Positions 51,797-59,985 of a stretch of 64,000 bases of DNA are shown one piece after another. Both the position numbers and the translations under genes were made by a program. The stretch lies in NCBI RefSeq assembly GCF_014863605.1, contig NZ_CP062252.1, positions 5,619,501-5,683,500 on the forward strand, given 5' to 3'. The notes beneath the pieces are model-generated. The model was not told the origin of the DNA. It did no database searches and saw only the letters and a program-made list of their open reading frames with translations. This stretch comes from Pseudomonas allokribbensis. Lineage in GTDB: Bacteria; Pseudomonadota; Gammaproteobacteria; Pseudomonadales; Pseudomonadaceae. The first letter of the stretch is position 1; every line of letters starts with the position of its first letter.

Positions 51797-52573
51797 TCAC
51801 CAGTAGTTTTCCACCGCCACCTGCCCTGGCCGCCGCGTCAGGCTGAGGCTCATGCCCCGCTGCTTGAGCAGGGCCCGGGTGTCGTCGATCATCTGCGGAT
51901 TACCGCAGAGCATGACCCGCGAATGGGCCGGATCAAGCTCAATACCTGCCGCCTGCTCCAGCTCCCCGTTTTCGATGAGCGTGGTAATGCGCCCGTTGAG
52001 GGCCCCCAAACAGGGCTCGCGCGTCACCACAGGAATGAACTGGAACTTGTGAGCGTACTCGGCCAGGTAGTCACGCTGCGTCAACTCGGCAATCAGCTGT
52101 TGATAAGCCAGTTCCCGCGCCTCACGCACGCTGTAGACGAGGATGATTCGCTCGAATTTCTCCCACACTTCAAAGTCCTGCAGGATCGACAGAAACGGCG
52201 CCACGCCGGTGCCTGTGGATAACAGCCAGAGATCCCGACCCTCGACAAAACGATCCAGCGTCAGATACCCGAAGGCCTGGCGATCCACCAGCAAGGTGTC
52301 ACCTGCCTTCAGACGGCTCAGCTCACTGGTGAACTCACCCCCGGGTACCACGATGGAAAAGAACTCAAGAAACTCGTCGAACGGCGAAGACACCATCGAA
52401 TACGCCCGCCACACCGTACTGCCATCGGCCTTGGTCACCCCAAGGCGGGCAAATTGCCCGGCGCGAAAGCGAAAGCCTGCATCACGGGTCGTACGCAATG
52501 TGAACAGGCTGGGCGTCAAAGGCTGCACGTCAAGCAGCGTCTGGCTGCTGAATTTTTCTGCGCTGGCGGTCAT
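51797..52573 (-). CDS. fpr: Ferredoxin-NADP+ reductase Fpr
   Basis: A 258-residue FAD enzyme of the subclass I bacterial type that moves electrons between NADPH and ferredoxin or flavodoxin. The ATG at 52573 gives MTASAEKFSSQTLL. FAD-binding RAYSMVSSPFDEFLEFF, NADP-binding STGTGVAPFLSIL and CGNPQMIDDTR are present, and the C-terminus VAVENYW ends in the aromatic residue that stacks on FAD. In pseudomonads fpr is induced by oxidative stress through the LysR-type regulator FinR. The upstream region contains a near-palindrome at 52643-52657. Confidence 0.93.
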   Translation of the reverse strand: MTASAEKFSSQTLLDVQPLTPSLFTLRTTRDAGFRFRAGQFARLGVTKADGSTVWRAYSMVSSPFDEFLEFFSIVVPGGEFTSELSRLKAGDTLLVDRQAFGYLTLDRFVEGRDLWLLSTGTGVAPFLSILQDFEVWEKFERIILVYSVREARELAYQQLIAELTQRDYLAEYAHKFQFIPVVTREPCLGALNGRITTLIENGELEQAAGIELDPAHSRVMLCGNPQMIDDTRALLKQRGMSLSLTRRPGQVAVENYW

Positions 52574-52906
52574 GCGGCGCTCCCTCGACAAAGAGCTTCA
52601 GTGTCACTCAATTAGAGGCTTTGAAACACCGACGTTTTGTAGTGGTATTTAACACCATCATTCTCAAAGAAAAACAGAAGCGCTAACAACGGCCAAACAG
52701 CCCTCAAGACATAACTTTGAATACAGCTCGACTCCACTTCAACGCATCAACTCTTATTCATTTGAAATCCGATATTCCTATCCAGAGCAGCCTCTAAGAA
52801 CAAAAAAATCCAAACACCCATACAAGAAGCGTCCTACACTCGTTTCCGTGCCTGACTCTTGGATCCAAGATCGCACCCCAGCGAAACACTCTCGGAGACT
52901 CTTCAA
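52574..52906. promoter_or_regulatory. AT-rich intergenic region fpr / LuxR solo
   Basis: A 333-bp gap with lower GC than its surroundings. It holds TGGTATTTAACACCA (52643-52657, a 15-bp near-palindrome upstream of fpr) and a perfect 14-bp palindrome TCTTGGATCCAAGA (52857-52870), 37 bp before the LuxR start. No gene is visible here. Confidence 0.55.
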
Positions 52907-53620
52907 ATGGAACTGTGGAAGGAGCGGCAGATACAGCAGGTGACATTCGCCACAAGAATTGAAACCGCCTACCCGATTCTGCTGACATTTGCCAAGAACA
53001 TAGGCTTCAAGTTTTGTGGGATTTCAGTCACATCGACTGAACGAGAGATACTACCAAAACCCTTGAATATCAATAACTACCCTGAAGCATGGAACAAACA
53101 GTACGAGGAAAATAGTTACTGTGAAGTTGACCCGGTAGTAGCACACTGCAATCAGTCAATGCTGCCAATTACATGGAATAAGGAACTCTTCTCAAAAACT
53201 CCGAAATTGTGGGAAGCGTTACAGGAACAAGGGCTGCACTACGGATGGTCGCAATCGTTTCATCACGAAGAAAGTGGCCTGTGCAGCATTCTCAGTCTGG
53301 CCCGGCCTCACTGTCCGATCAGTGCAATCGAGTTGTATGAACATTTTGGCTACATGTTTTACGTCACCAGCCATCTGGCCGAGTTGTTCGCGCACGCACT
53401 TCCCAAGCGGCCGGCCAAGGCCCAACCGCCTCGCCTGTCCACTCGGGAGATCGAAGTGCTGAAGTTATGTGCATCCGGTAAAACCGCCTATGAAACTGCC
53501 CGAATCCTGAGCCTTAGCGAACGCACCGTTAACTATCATGTGCAAAACGTGATTCTGAAATTGAATGTCTGCAACAAGGTCTCCGCAGTCATCGCCGCCG
53601 CCAAGGCAGGGATCATCTAG
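52907..53620 (+). CDS. LuxR-type solo quorum-sensing regulator (PpoR-like)
   Basis: A 237-residue LuxR-family regulator with an N-terminal autoinducer domain and C-terminal LuxR HTH (LSTREIEVLKLCASGKTAYETARI...TVNYHVQNVILKL). All six ligand-pocket landmarks are kept: W62, Y66, D75, P76, W90 and G113, so binding of an acyl-homoserine lactone is plausible. The ATG at 52907 is preferred over one at 52859. No luxI synthase is in the window, hence a solo. The place near fpr and mscL fits the conserved P. putida PpoR locus as I remember it. Codon and base composition are more AT-rich than the neighbours. Confidence 0.85.
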   Translation: MELWKERQIQQVTFATRIETAYPILLTFAKNIGFKFCGISVTSTEREILPKPLNINNYPEAWNKQYEENSYCEVDPVVAHCNQSMLPITWNKELFSKTPKLWEALQEQGLHYGWSQSFHHEESGLCSILSLARPHCPISAIELYEHFGYMFYVTSHLAELFAHALPKRPAKAQPPRLSTREIEVLKLCASGKTAYETARILSLSERTVNYHVQNVILKLNVCNKVSAVIAAAKAGII

Positions 53621-53786
53621 TCGACGGCTCCGAAAACAAGCAAGTAAAACAGCCGAAAAAAAAGTACCATTTGCGACCTTTCTGAGTGATGACGCGTATC
53701 TTCGCGTCGCTGTCCACTCGGACGGTTCCGCCGCACAACACCCTGGGCCGCGGGACACCCGTTGATTACCCAGAGTCCCCCGCCCC

Positions 53787-54911
53787 ATGCCTTTGCTCGA
53801 TACGCCCTTCGCCCAGCTTGATCTGATCCGCCAGCCCGAACAGCAGAACGAACCGCTGCAAGCTTTCGATGCGGCCGACGAATACCTGCTCAATCATCTG
53901 GCCGAGCAGAACCCGGCGGCAAACACTCGGGTATTGGTGCTCAACGACAGCTTCGGCGCGCTGGCCATCAGCCTGTCCGGCAAAGTGCAGGTCAGCAGCA
54001 GCGGCGATTCGTTCCTGGCGTTTCAGGGCCTGGAAAAAAACCTGCTGCGCAATGGCCAGGTGTTCGATGCGCTACGCGGCACGCCGGCCAGCGAGCCGTT
54101 GGTCGGGCCATTCGACCGGGTACTGATCCGCGTTCCAAAAACCCTGGCGCTGCTGGAAGAACAACTGATTCGCCTGCAAGGCCAATTGGCGCCCGGTGCC
54201 CAGGTGATAGCCGCAGCCATGGTCAAACACTTGCCCCGCGCTGCCGGTGATCTGCTGGAACGCTACATCGGCCCGGTTCAGGCTTCGCTGGCCGTGAAGA
54301 AGGCGCGCTTGTTGATCGCCACGCCTGAGGCCAAGGCTGCGGCCGTCTCGCCTTATCCGACCCGCTATCGCCTCGACGAGCCGGCCATCGAACTGCTCAA
54401 CCACGCCAACGTGTTCTGCCGCGAAGGGCTGGATATCGGTACTCGCGCCTTTCTTCCGCACTTGCCGAAGAATCTCGGCGCGGCGCGGGTTGCCGATCTC
54501 GGTTGCGGTAACGGCGTACTGGCCATCGCCAGCGCCCTGCAAAACCCTGATGCGCATTACACGCTGCTGGACGAATCGTTCATGGCCGTGCAGTCCGCCG
54601 CCGAGAACTGGCGCGCAGCGTTGGGTGAACGTGAGGTGATCGTTCGCGCCGGCGACGGTCTGGCCGGGCAGGAAGCGCAATCGCTCGACGTGGTGCTGTG
54701 CAACCCGCCATTCCATCAGCAACAGGTGGTCGGCGACTTCCTCGCCTGGCGCATGTTCCAGCAGGCGCGCGAAGCGCTGGTCGTCGGCGGTGCGCTGTAC
54801 ATCGTCGGCAACCGTCACCTGGGTTATCACAGCAAACTGGCGCGGCTGTTCCGGGGCGTCGAGCAGGTCGCAGCCACGCCGAAGTTCGTGATCCTCAAGG
54901 CGCGTAAATAA
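53787..54911 (+). CDS. rlmG: 23S rRNA (guanine-N2)-methyltransferase RlmG
   Basis: A 374-residue class I SAM methyltransferase that methylates G1835 of 23S rRNA. The N-terminal half is a degenerate methyltransferase-like domain. The catalytic half has the SAM-binding motif VADLGCGNGVLAIAS and the N2-guanine active-site motif CNPPFHQQ (NPPF). C-terminal LVVGGALYIVGNRHLGY is typical of the RlmG/RsmC family; RsmC is the main alternative, but the order of domains and length fit RlmG. It runs towards the cio operon terminator. Confidence 0.9.
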   Translation: MPLLDTPFAQLDLIRQPEQQNEPLQAFDAADEYLLNHLAEQNPAANTRVLVLNDSFGALAISLSGKVQVSSSGDSFLAFQGLEKNLLRNGQVFDALRGTPASEPLVGPFDRVLIRVPKTLALLEEQLIRLQGQLAPGAQVIAAAMVKHLPRAAGDLLERYIGPVQASLAVKKARLLIATPEAKAAAVSPYPTRYRLDEPAIELLNHANVFCREGLDIGTRAFLPHLPKNLGAARVADLGCGNGVLAIASALQNPDAHYTLLDESFMAVQSAAENWRAALGEREVIVRAGDGLAGQEAQSLDVVLCNPPFHQQQVVGDFLAWRMFQQAREALVVGGALYIVGNRHLGYHSKLARLFRGVEQVAATPKFVILKARK

Positions 54912-54919
54912 TCCGGGCA

Positions 54920-54948
54920 AAAAAAACCCTCCGGTCGGAGGGTCAAAA
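54920..54948 (-). terminator. Terminator of the cio operon
   Basis: ACCCTCC (54926-54932) pairs with GGAGGGT (54937-54943) around GGTC; the T run is on the minus strand (complement of 54920-54926). It therefore serves the oxidase operon rather than rlmG. Confidence 0.82.
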
Positions 54949-54980
54949 ATCCGTGCCGCAAGGCGACGGGATGGGAAGTT

Positions 54981-55148
54981 TCAGTGTGTAGTCAGGCCAG
55001 CGGCGTTCATGAACATGCGCATCAGGCTGGCGACGATGAACAATGCACCGACGCTGCCGACCCAGATCATGGCCAACCAGCCAAGCCGCTGCCACAGCGG
55101 CTTTTTTTCGGCTTCTTCAATGTCGTGCAGGGAATGTTTGCCGGTCAT
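54981..55148 (-). CDS. DUF2474 small oxidase subunit (CydX-like)
   Basis: A 55-residue membrane protein that is too short for most gene finders. It reads MTGKHSLHDIEEAEKKPLW, then one hydrophobic helix (LGWLAMIWVGSVGALFIVAS), then LMRMFMNAAGLTTH. It follows the cioB stop by 57 bp with a GGAGG site before its ATG. DUF2474 proteins are found after cioAB genes and are thought to be small accessory subunits like CydX/CydZ of other bd-type oxidases. One helix with N-inside charged residues suits this. Confidence 0.88.
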   Translation of the reverse strand: MTGKHSLHDIEEAEKKPLWQRLGWLAMIWVGSVGALFIVASLMRMFMNAAGLTTH

Positions 55149-55205
55149 GCTTGCATCCTCCGGTTGAGGGAGATGGCGCCGCTGTCGGCGCCATCGTGAT
55201 CACCC

Positions 55206-56213
55206 CTAGTGATAGCCGTCTTCATGGGTGACCTTGCCGCGGAACACGTAATAGCTCCAGAAGGTGTAACCCAGGATGAACGGGATGATGAACAGCGTGC
55301 CGACCAGCATGAAGCCCTGACTTTGCGGCGGTGCGGCGGCGTCCCAGATCGAGATCGACGGCGGCACGATGTTCGGCCACAGACTGATGCCCAGACCGCT
55401 GTAGCCGAGGAAGATCAGCACCAGGGTCAGCAGGAACGGCATGTAGTTGGCATTGCGCGCCACCGCGCGGATCAGACCGTACATCGTCACCAGCACCAGA
55501 ATCGGCACCGGCATGAACCAGAACAGGTTCGGCATGCTGAACCAGCGCGTCGCGATTTCCGGATGGGCCAGCGGCGTCCACAGACTGACGATGCCGATCA
55601 CCGCCAGCAGCACGAAGGCCAGAGGGCGCGCCAGGTCATGCATCTGCTCCTGAAGCTTGCCTTCGGTCTTCATGATCAGCCAGGTGCAACCGAGCAAGGC
55701 ATACGCCACCACCAGTGCTGCGCCGCAGAACAGCGTGAACGGCGTCAGCCAGTCCAGTGAACCGCCGGCATATTGCCGGTTGACCACCGGCAGCCCATCG
55801 ATGAATGCGCCAAGTGCCACGCCCTGGAAGAACGTCGCCGCCACCGAGCCACCGATGAACGCCTTGTCCCACAGGTGACGCTTGTCGTCCTTGGCCTTGA
55901 AGCGGAACTCGAATGCCACGCCACGGAAAATCAGCCCGATCAGCATGAAGATCAGCGGCAGGTACAGCGCCGACAGCACCACCGAATAGGCCAGCGGGAA
56001 GGCGCCGAACAACGCCGCGCCCCCCAGCACCAACCAGGTTTCGTTGCCGTCCCACACCGGGGCGACGGTGTTCATCATCACGTCGCGGTCGGTCTTGCCG
56101 GGGATGAACGGAAAGAGAATCCCGATCCCCAGGTCGAAACCGTCCATGACCACGTACATCATGATGCCGAAGATGATGATCACGGCCCAGATCAGCGGAA
56201 GATCAATACCCAT
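55206..56213 (-). CDS. cioB: Cyanide-insensitive bd-type oxidase subunit II
   Basis: A 335-residue inner-membrane protein with about eight helices, CydB family. The N-terminus MGIDLPLIWAVIIIFGIMMYVVMDGFDLG and the segment APVWDGNETWLVLGGAALFGAFP are highly conserved in CydB/CioB. It begins 3 bp after the cioA stop, in one operon with cioA and the DUF2474 gene. CioAB reduces oxygen with ubiquinol and resists cyanide, which many pseudomonads themselves produce. Confidence 0.95.
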   Translation of the reverse strand: MGIDLPLIWAVIIIFGIMMYVVMDGFDLGIGILFPFIPGKTDRDVMMNTVAPVWDGNETWLVLGGAALFGAFPLAYSVVLSALYLPLIFMLIGLIFRGVAFEFRFKAKDDKRHLWDKAFIGGSVAATFFQGVALGAFIDGLPVVNRQYAGGSLDWLTPFTLFCGAALVVAYALLGCTWLIMKTEGKLQEQMHDLARPLAFVLLAVIGIVSLWTPLAHPEIATRWFSMPNLFWFMPVPILVLVTMYGLIRAVARNANYMPFLLTLVLIFLGYSGLGISLWPNIVPPSISIWDAAAPPQSQGFMLVGTLFIIPFILGYTFWSYYVFRGKVTHEDGYH

Positions 56214-56216
56214 GAT

Positions 56217-57653
56217 TCAAATCTCCTTGGTCAGGCTGCGGTCGTGTTCTGCGCCATCGTCGTCGGCAGCGGACAACGGACGGGCCGGTGTGCGTTTCTG
56301 GCCAGGACCACCGTCGTTGGTTTCCTTGCCTTCGTCGGTCTTCGGCCCTTTGCGCACCAGGCGCATCATGTAGCCCAGACCCGCACCGAACAGCGCGAAA
56401 TACACCACCACGAACATGATCAATGTGATGCTCATCTGCATGAAGCTGTGGTTGGAGGACGCATCCGCCGTGCGCATCAGCCCGTAGACCACCCACGGCT
56501 GACGACCGATTTCAGTGGTGAACCAGCCCGCCAGGATCGCGATCAGGCCAGACGGGCCCATCCACAACGCCAGGTACAGGAACGGCCGCGAGGTGTAGAG
56601 CGTGTCGCGTTTGCGCAGCCACAGGCTCCAGAGACCGGTGAAGATCATCAGGAAACCGAGGCCGACCATGATCCGGAACGACCAGAACACGATGGTCGAA
56701 TTCGGCCGGTCTTCCGGTGGAAACTCCTTGAGCGCCGGAACTTGCTTGTCCAGCGAGTGCGTCAGGATCAGGCTGCCGAGGTACGGGATCTCCACCGCGT
56801 ACTTGGTTTTCTCTTCCTTCATGTCCGGCCAGCCGAACAGGATCAGCGGCGTCGCTTCGTCACTGTGGTTTTCCCAGTGGCCTTCGATCGCGGCAATTTT
56901 CGCCGGCTGATGCTTGAGGGTGTTGAGGCCGTGGAAGTCGCCGATGACCGCCTGGATCGGCGCAACGATCAACGCCATCCACATCGCCATCGACAGCATG
57001 GTGCGGATCGCCGGGTTGTCCTTGCCGCGCAGCAGGTGCCAGGCCGCGGAGGAGCCGACGAAGAATGCGGTCGCCACGAACGCCGCCGTCGCCATGTGCA
57101 TCAGGCGATACGGGAACGACGGGTTGAAGATGATCGCCAGCCAGTCGGTCGGGATGACCTGGCCATTGACGATCTCGAAACCCTGCGGGGTCTGCATCCA
57201 GCTGTTGGAAGCCAGAATCCAGAACGTCGAAATCAACGTGCCGATGGCAACCATGACCGTGGCGAAGAAGTGCAGCTTGCGTCCGACCTTGTTCCAGCCG
57301 AACAGCATGACGCCCAGGAAACCGGCTTCGAGGAAGAAGGCCGTGAGCACTTCATACGTGAGCAAAGGCCCGGTGACGGAACCGGCGAAGTCCGAGAAGC
57401 GGCTCCAGTTGGTGCCGAACTGATAGGCCATGACCAGGCCCGAGACCACCCCCATGCCGAAGTTGACGGCAAAGATCTTCGACCAAAAATGGTAGAGATC
57501 GCGGTAGGTGTCGTTGCCGGTTTTCAGCCACAGGCCTTCCAGCACCGCGAGATAACTCGCAAGACCGATGGTGATCGCCGGGAACAGGATGTGGAACGAG
57601 ATGGTGAACGCGAACTGAATTCGGGCGAGATCTAGTGCCTCTAAACCGAACAT
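56217..57653 (-). CDS. cioA: Cyanide-insensitive bd-type oxidase subunit I
   Basis: A 478-residue CydA-family quinol oxidase subunit. The ATG at 57653 gives MFGLEALDLARIQFAFTISFHILFP, the normal start; an ATG 30 bp upstream is also in frame. Conserved blocks include AVNFGMGVVSGLVMAYQFGTNW (Q-site side) and GTLISTFWILASNSWMQTPQG, and GRQPWVVYGLMRT. The periplasmic Q-loop is short, which is the CIO/short-Q-loop type rather than the E. coli long loop. Axial heme His residues are in SFHILFP and in the first third. An Anr box lies 159 bp upstream. Confidence 0.95.
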   Translation of the reverse strand: MFGLEALDLARIQFAFTISFHILFPAITIGLASYLAVLEGLWLKTGNDTYRDLYHFWSKIFAVNFGMGVVSGLVMAYQFGTNWSRFSDFAGSVTGPLLTYEVLTAFFLEAGFLGVMLFGWNKVGRKLHFFATVMVAIGTLISTFWILASNSWMQTPQGFEIVNGQVIPTDWLAIIFNPSFPYRLMHMATAAFVATAFFVGSSAAWHLLRGKDNPAIRTMLSMAMWMALIVAPIQAVIGDFHGLNTLKHQPAKIAAIEGHWENHSDEATPLILFGWPDMKEEKTKYAVEIPYLGSLILTHSLDKQVPALKEFPPEDRPNSTIVFWSFRIMVGLGFLMIFTGLWSLWLRKRDTLYTSRPFLYLALWMGPSGLIAILAGWFTTEIGRQPWVVYGLMRTADASSNHSFMQMSITLIMFVVVYFALFGAGLGYMMRLVRKGPKTDEGKETNDGGPGQKRTPARPLSAADDDGAEHDRSLTKEI

Positions 57654-57811
57654 AAGCTTTCCTCTATCAGATAACGGTTCCAAGGCTGGCGGCCTTGAAC
57701 CACTGCCCCCACGGGTATGGAGTGCGGCGAACTCGGATTCGTTCTTCTTTTTACAGGCATCGCGACGCAGGGAGTCTGCCGACGGGTCCCGGATCAGTTC
57801 CGCGAAGGGTC

Positions 57812-57825
57812 TTGATCTGGATCAA
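57812..57825. promoter_or_regulatory. Anr/FNR box between cioA and the MFS gene
   Basis: TTGAT-CTGG-ATCAA is a perfect FNR/Anr site (TTGAT-N4-ATCAA). It is 159 bp upstream of the cioA ATG and 229 bp before the MFS ATG. In P. aeruginosa Anr represses cioAB at low oxygen, so this may be the repression site. The rest of the 400-bp gap contains no gene. Confidence 0.85.
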
Positions 57826-58053
57826 TCAACGTTGAAAGAGTAGTCCCATTTCCGACGGGGAACCGCGTGGTCTTTTGCCGCGTGACAAGTTGCCTCAGAG
57901 TCTTGGTAAAGCCCTGAAATACATCGATGGCCGGGTTGAGTGTCCGGGTCCCGAAAAATCGATGTCTGGCTAACTAAATTTTTTGTCATAGCAACTTCCT
58001 GTTACAGACTGGTGATAATCTCGCGGTTCCCCTCGATCAAGACCGGCCCGCAG

Positions 58054-59292
58054 ATGCCCAGCCAAGAGCCCTTGCTGTTACGCCACCACCGTCCCTTTCT
58101 TGCGTTCTGGTTTGCCCGGATCTTCACCGCCAGCGGTTTCCAGATGCTCACCGTGGCGATCGGCTGGAATCTTTATCAACTGACCGGCAACGTGCTTGAT
58201 CTTGGCTTGGTCGGTTTGGTGGAGTTCGCCCCACGCGTGTTGTTCATGCTGCACACCGGCCACGTTGCCGACCGCTACGACCGGCGCAAGGTCGCGGCGA
58301 TCTGTCAGTCGTTGCAGGCCTTGATCGCCCTGGCACTGGCCATCGGCAGCGCCACCGACCATGTCACCCGGGAAATGATCTTTATCCTCGCGTTCCTGCT
58401 CGGTGCAGCACGCTCCTTCGAGATGCCGACCACCCAGGCGCTGCTGCCGAGCATCGTGCCCAGCGCGCTGTTCCCGCGGGCGGTCGCCGCCGCGCAATCG
58501 GCGCAGCAATCAGCCACTATCGTCGCCCCGGCGATGGGCGGTCTGCTCTACGCCTTCGGCAGCGTGTGGGTCTATGGCCCGACGGTCATTCTGTATGTCA
58601 TCGCCTGCACCTTGATGCTTAACCTGCCTGCACGGCAAACCCCGCTGAACAAAGGCAAGGCGACGCTGGACTCGTTGCTGGCGGGGATTCGTTTCATCCG
58701 CAGCCGCCCGGACATCCTCGGGGCGATCTCGCTGGACCTGTTCGCCGTACTGCTCGGCGGTGCCACGGCGTTGTTGCCGGTGTTTGCCAAGGACATCCTG
58801 CTGACCGGGCCGTGGGGCCTGGGGCTGCTGCGTTCGGCGCCGGCGGTCGGGGCGTTGATGATGTCGCTGTTCCTGGCGCGCTTCGCCGTCGAACGCAACG
58901 TCGGCCGGGTGATGTTCACCGCCGTCGGTGTATTCGGCGTGGCCACCATCGCCTTCGGTCTGTCGACGTCTTTCTGGTTCTCGCTCGCAGTGTTGGTGGT
59001 GCTCGGCGCGGCGGACATGATCAGCATGGTGATCCGCGCCTCGTTCGTGCAACTGGAAACCCCGGACGAAATGCGCGGCCGGGTCAGCGCGGTGAACGGC
59101 CTGTTCATCGGCGCCTCGAACCAGTTGGGCGAATTCGAATCCGGCCTCACCGCCCACTGGTTCGGCACCGTACCGGCAGTGGTGATGGGCGGGATCGGTA
59201 CGCTGGTGGTGACCGGAACCTGGATCAAACTGTTCCCGACCCTGGCCAATCGCGACCGGATGCATGTGCCGGTAGATGAGGTGAAGGCCTAG
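58054..59292 (+). CDS. MFS transporter (EntS/MFS_3-like)
   Basis: A 412-residue major facilitator with twelve helices. The ATG at 58054 gives MPSQEPLLLRHHRPFLAFWFARIF; the frame to 57940 is read-through. The MFS loop motif is HVADRYDRRKVAAICQ, and the second half has the typical GALMMSLFLARFAVERNVGRVMF and a C-terminal pair of helices. It resembles the EntS/MFS_3 exporter family (enterobactin exporter of E. coli), but no siderophore genes lie nearby; the substrate is unknown. Confidence 0.8.
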   Translation: MPSQEPLLLRHHRPFLAFWFARIFTASGFQMLTVAIGWNLYQLTGNVLDLGLVGLVEFAPRVLFMLHTGHVADRYDRRKVAAICQSLQALIALALAIGSATDHVTREMIFILAFLLGAARSFEMPTTQALLPSIVPSALFPRAVAAAQSAQQSATIVAPAMGGLLYAFGSVWVYGPTVILYVIACTLMLNLPARQTPLNKGKATLDSLLAGIRFIRSRPDILGAISLDLFAVLLGGATALLPVFAKDILLTGPWGLGLLRSAPAVGALMMSLFLARFAVERNVGRVMFTAVGVFGVATIAFGLSTSFWFSLAVLVVLGAADMISMVIRASFVQLETPDEMRGRVSAVNGLFIGASNQLGEFESGLTAHWFGTVPAVVMGGIGTLVVTGTWIKLFPTLANRDRMHVPVDEVKA

Positions 59293-59370
59293 CTGCACCG
59301 CTGTCACCTGCGGAATAAACCCGCCAAGCACAATCAGCTCGAAAAGATGCGGTACATAGATACCGCATTG

Positions 59371-59393
59371 AGTGTAATGTATCGCCTTACACT
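59371..59393. promoter_or_regulatory. Operator-like palindrome before higBA
   Basis: AGTGTAA (59371-59377) is repeated inverted as TTACACT (59387-59393) with 9 bp between. It overlaps the expected promoter region of the toxin-antitoxin pair, seven bases before the toxin start, and suits autoregulation by HigA. A shorter GGTA...TACC repeat lies at 59351-59364. Confidence 0.6.
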
Positions 59394-59399
59394 CGCCCC

Positions 59400-59678
59400 A
59401 TGATCAAATCCTTTCAGCACAAAGGCCTTCGTGGCTTCTATGAAACCGGTTCGACTCGCGGGATTCGCGCCGATCACGCTAAACGGCTGTCGCGTATGCT
59501 GCAGTTCATGGATCGGGCAGCGGTTCCCGGGGATCTGGACCTTCCCGGTTGGCGTCTGCATCCACTGAAAGGGGAACTTTGCGAGTACTGGTCACTGAGC
59601 GTGTCCGGGAACTGGCGGGTTATCTTTCGATTTGCAGGGTCGGACATCGAACTGGTTGATTATCTGGATTACCACTGA
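59400..59678 (+). CDS. higB: HigB-family RelE/ParE-type toxin
   Basis: A 92-residue mRNA interferase toxin of the HigB/GraT family. It begins MIKSFQHKGLRGFYETGSTRGI and contains the typical segment GWRLHPLKGELCEYWSLSVSGNWRVIFRF, ending in DIELVDYLDYH. Catalytic-site basic residues (R24, K56, R73 region) are kept. The toxin gene comes first and the antitoxin follows after 14 bp, the higBA order. GraT of P. putida is the closest well-studied relative, a mild, temperature-dependent toxin. Confidence 0.9.
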   Translation: MIKSFQHKGLRGFYETGSTRGIRADHAKRLSRMLQFMDRAAVPGDLDLPGWRLHPLKGELCEYWSLSVSGNWRVIFRFAGSDIELVDYLDYH

Positions 59679-59692
59679 CAGGAGGCAGGCTC

Positions 59693-59980
59693 ATGCCCAT
59701 GCACAACCCGCCACACCCCGGTGAAACGCTGCTGATGGATGTATTGCCGGAGCTTGGTATCAGTGTCACCGAATTGGCTCGGCATCTCGGATTCGCCCGC
59801 CCTCACCTTTCTCGTGTATTGCACGGACATGCGCCGATCAGCCCGGATCTGGCCGTACGACTGGAGCGCGCGGGGATTGGCAAGGCTCGTATGTGGCTAG
59901 GCGTTCAAACCGATTACGACCTTTGGCAAGCCGAGCACCGCGAGCAGCCAGCCATTCAACCAATCGCTGCTCACGCCTGA
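59693..59980 (+). CDS. higA: HigA-family antitoxin (XRE HTH)
   Basis: A 95-residue antitoxin. The start could be the ATG at 59693 or the second ATG (MHNPPHPG) six bases later. The HigA N-terminal motif HPGETLLMDVLPELG is followed by the HTH SVTELARHLGFARPHLSRVLHG and by the HigA-specific ARMWLGVQTDYDLWQAE. Besides neutralising HigB it should bind the palindrome upstream of the operon. It lies five bases before the stop of a convergent DJ-1-like gene. Confidence 0.92.
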   Translation: MPMHNPPHPGETLLMDVLPELGISVTELARHLGFARPHLSRVLHGHAPISPDLAVRLERAGIGKARMWLGVQTDYDLWQAEHREQPAIQPIAAHA

Positions 59981-59985
59981 CCTTC

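Noticed and set aside
52907..53620. LuxR as a plant-responsive PsoR/OryR-type solo
   Set aside because: That subgroup has substitutions at the conserved Trp and Tyr of the ligand pocket; here W62 and Y66 are intact.
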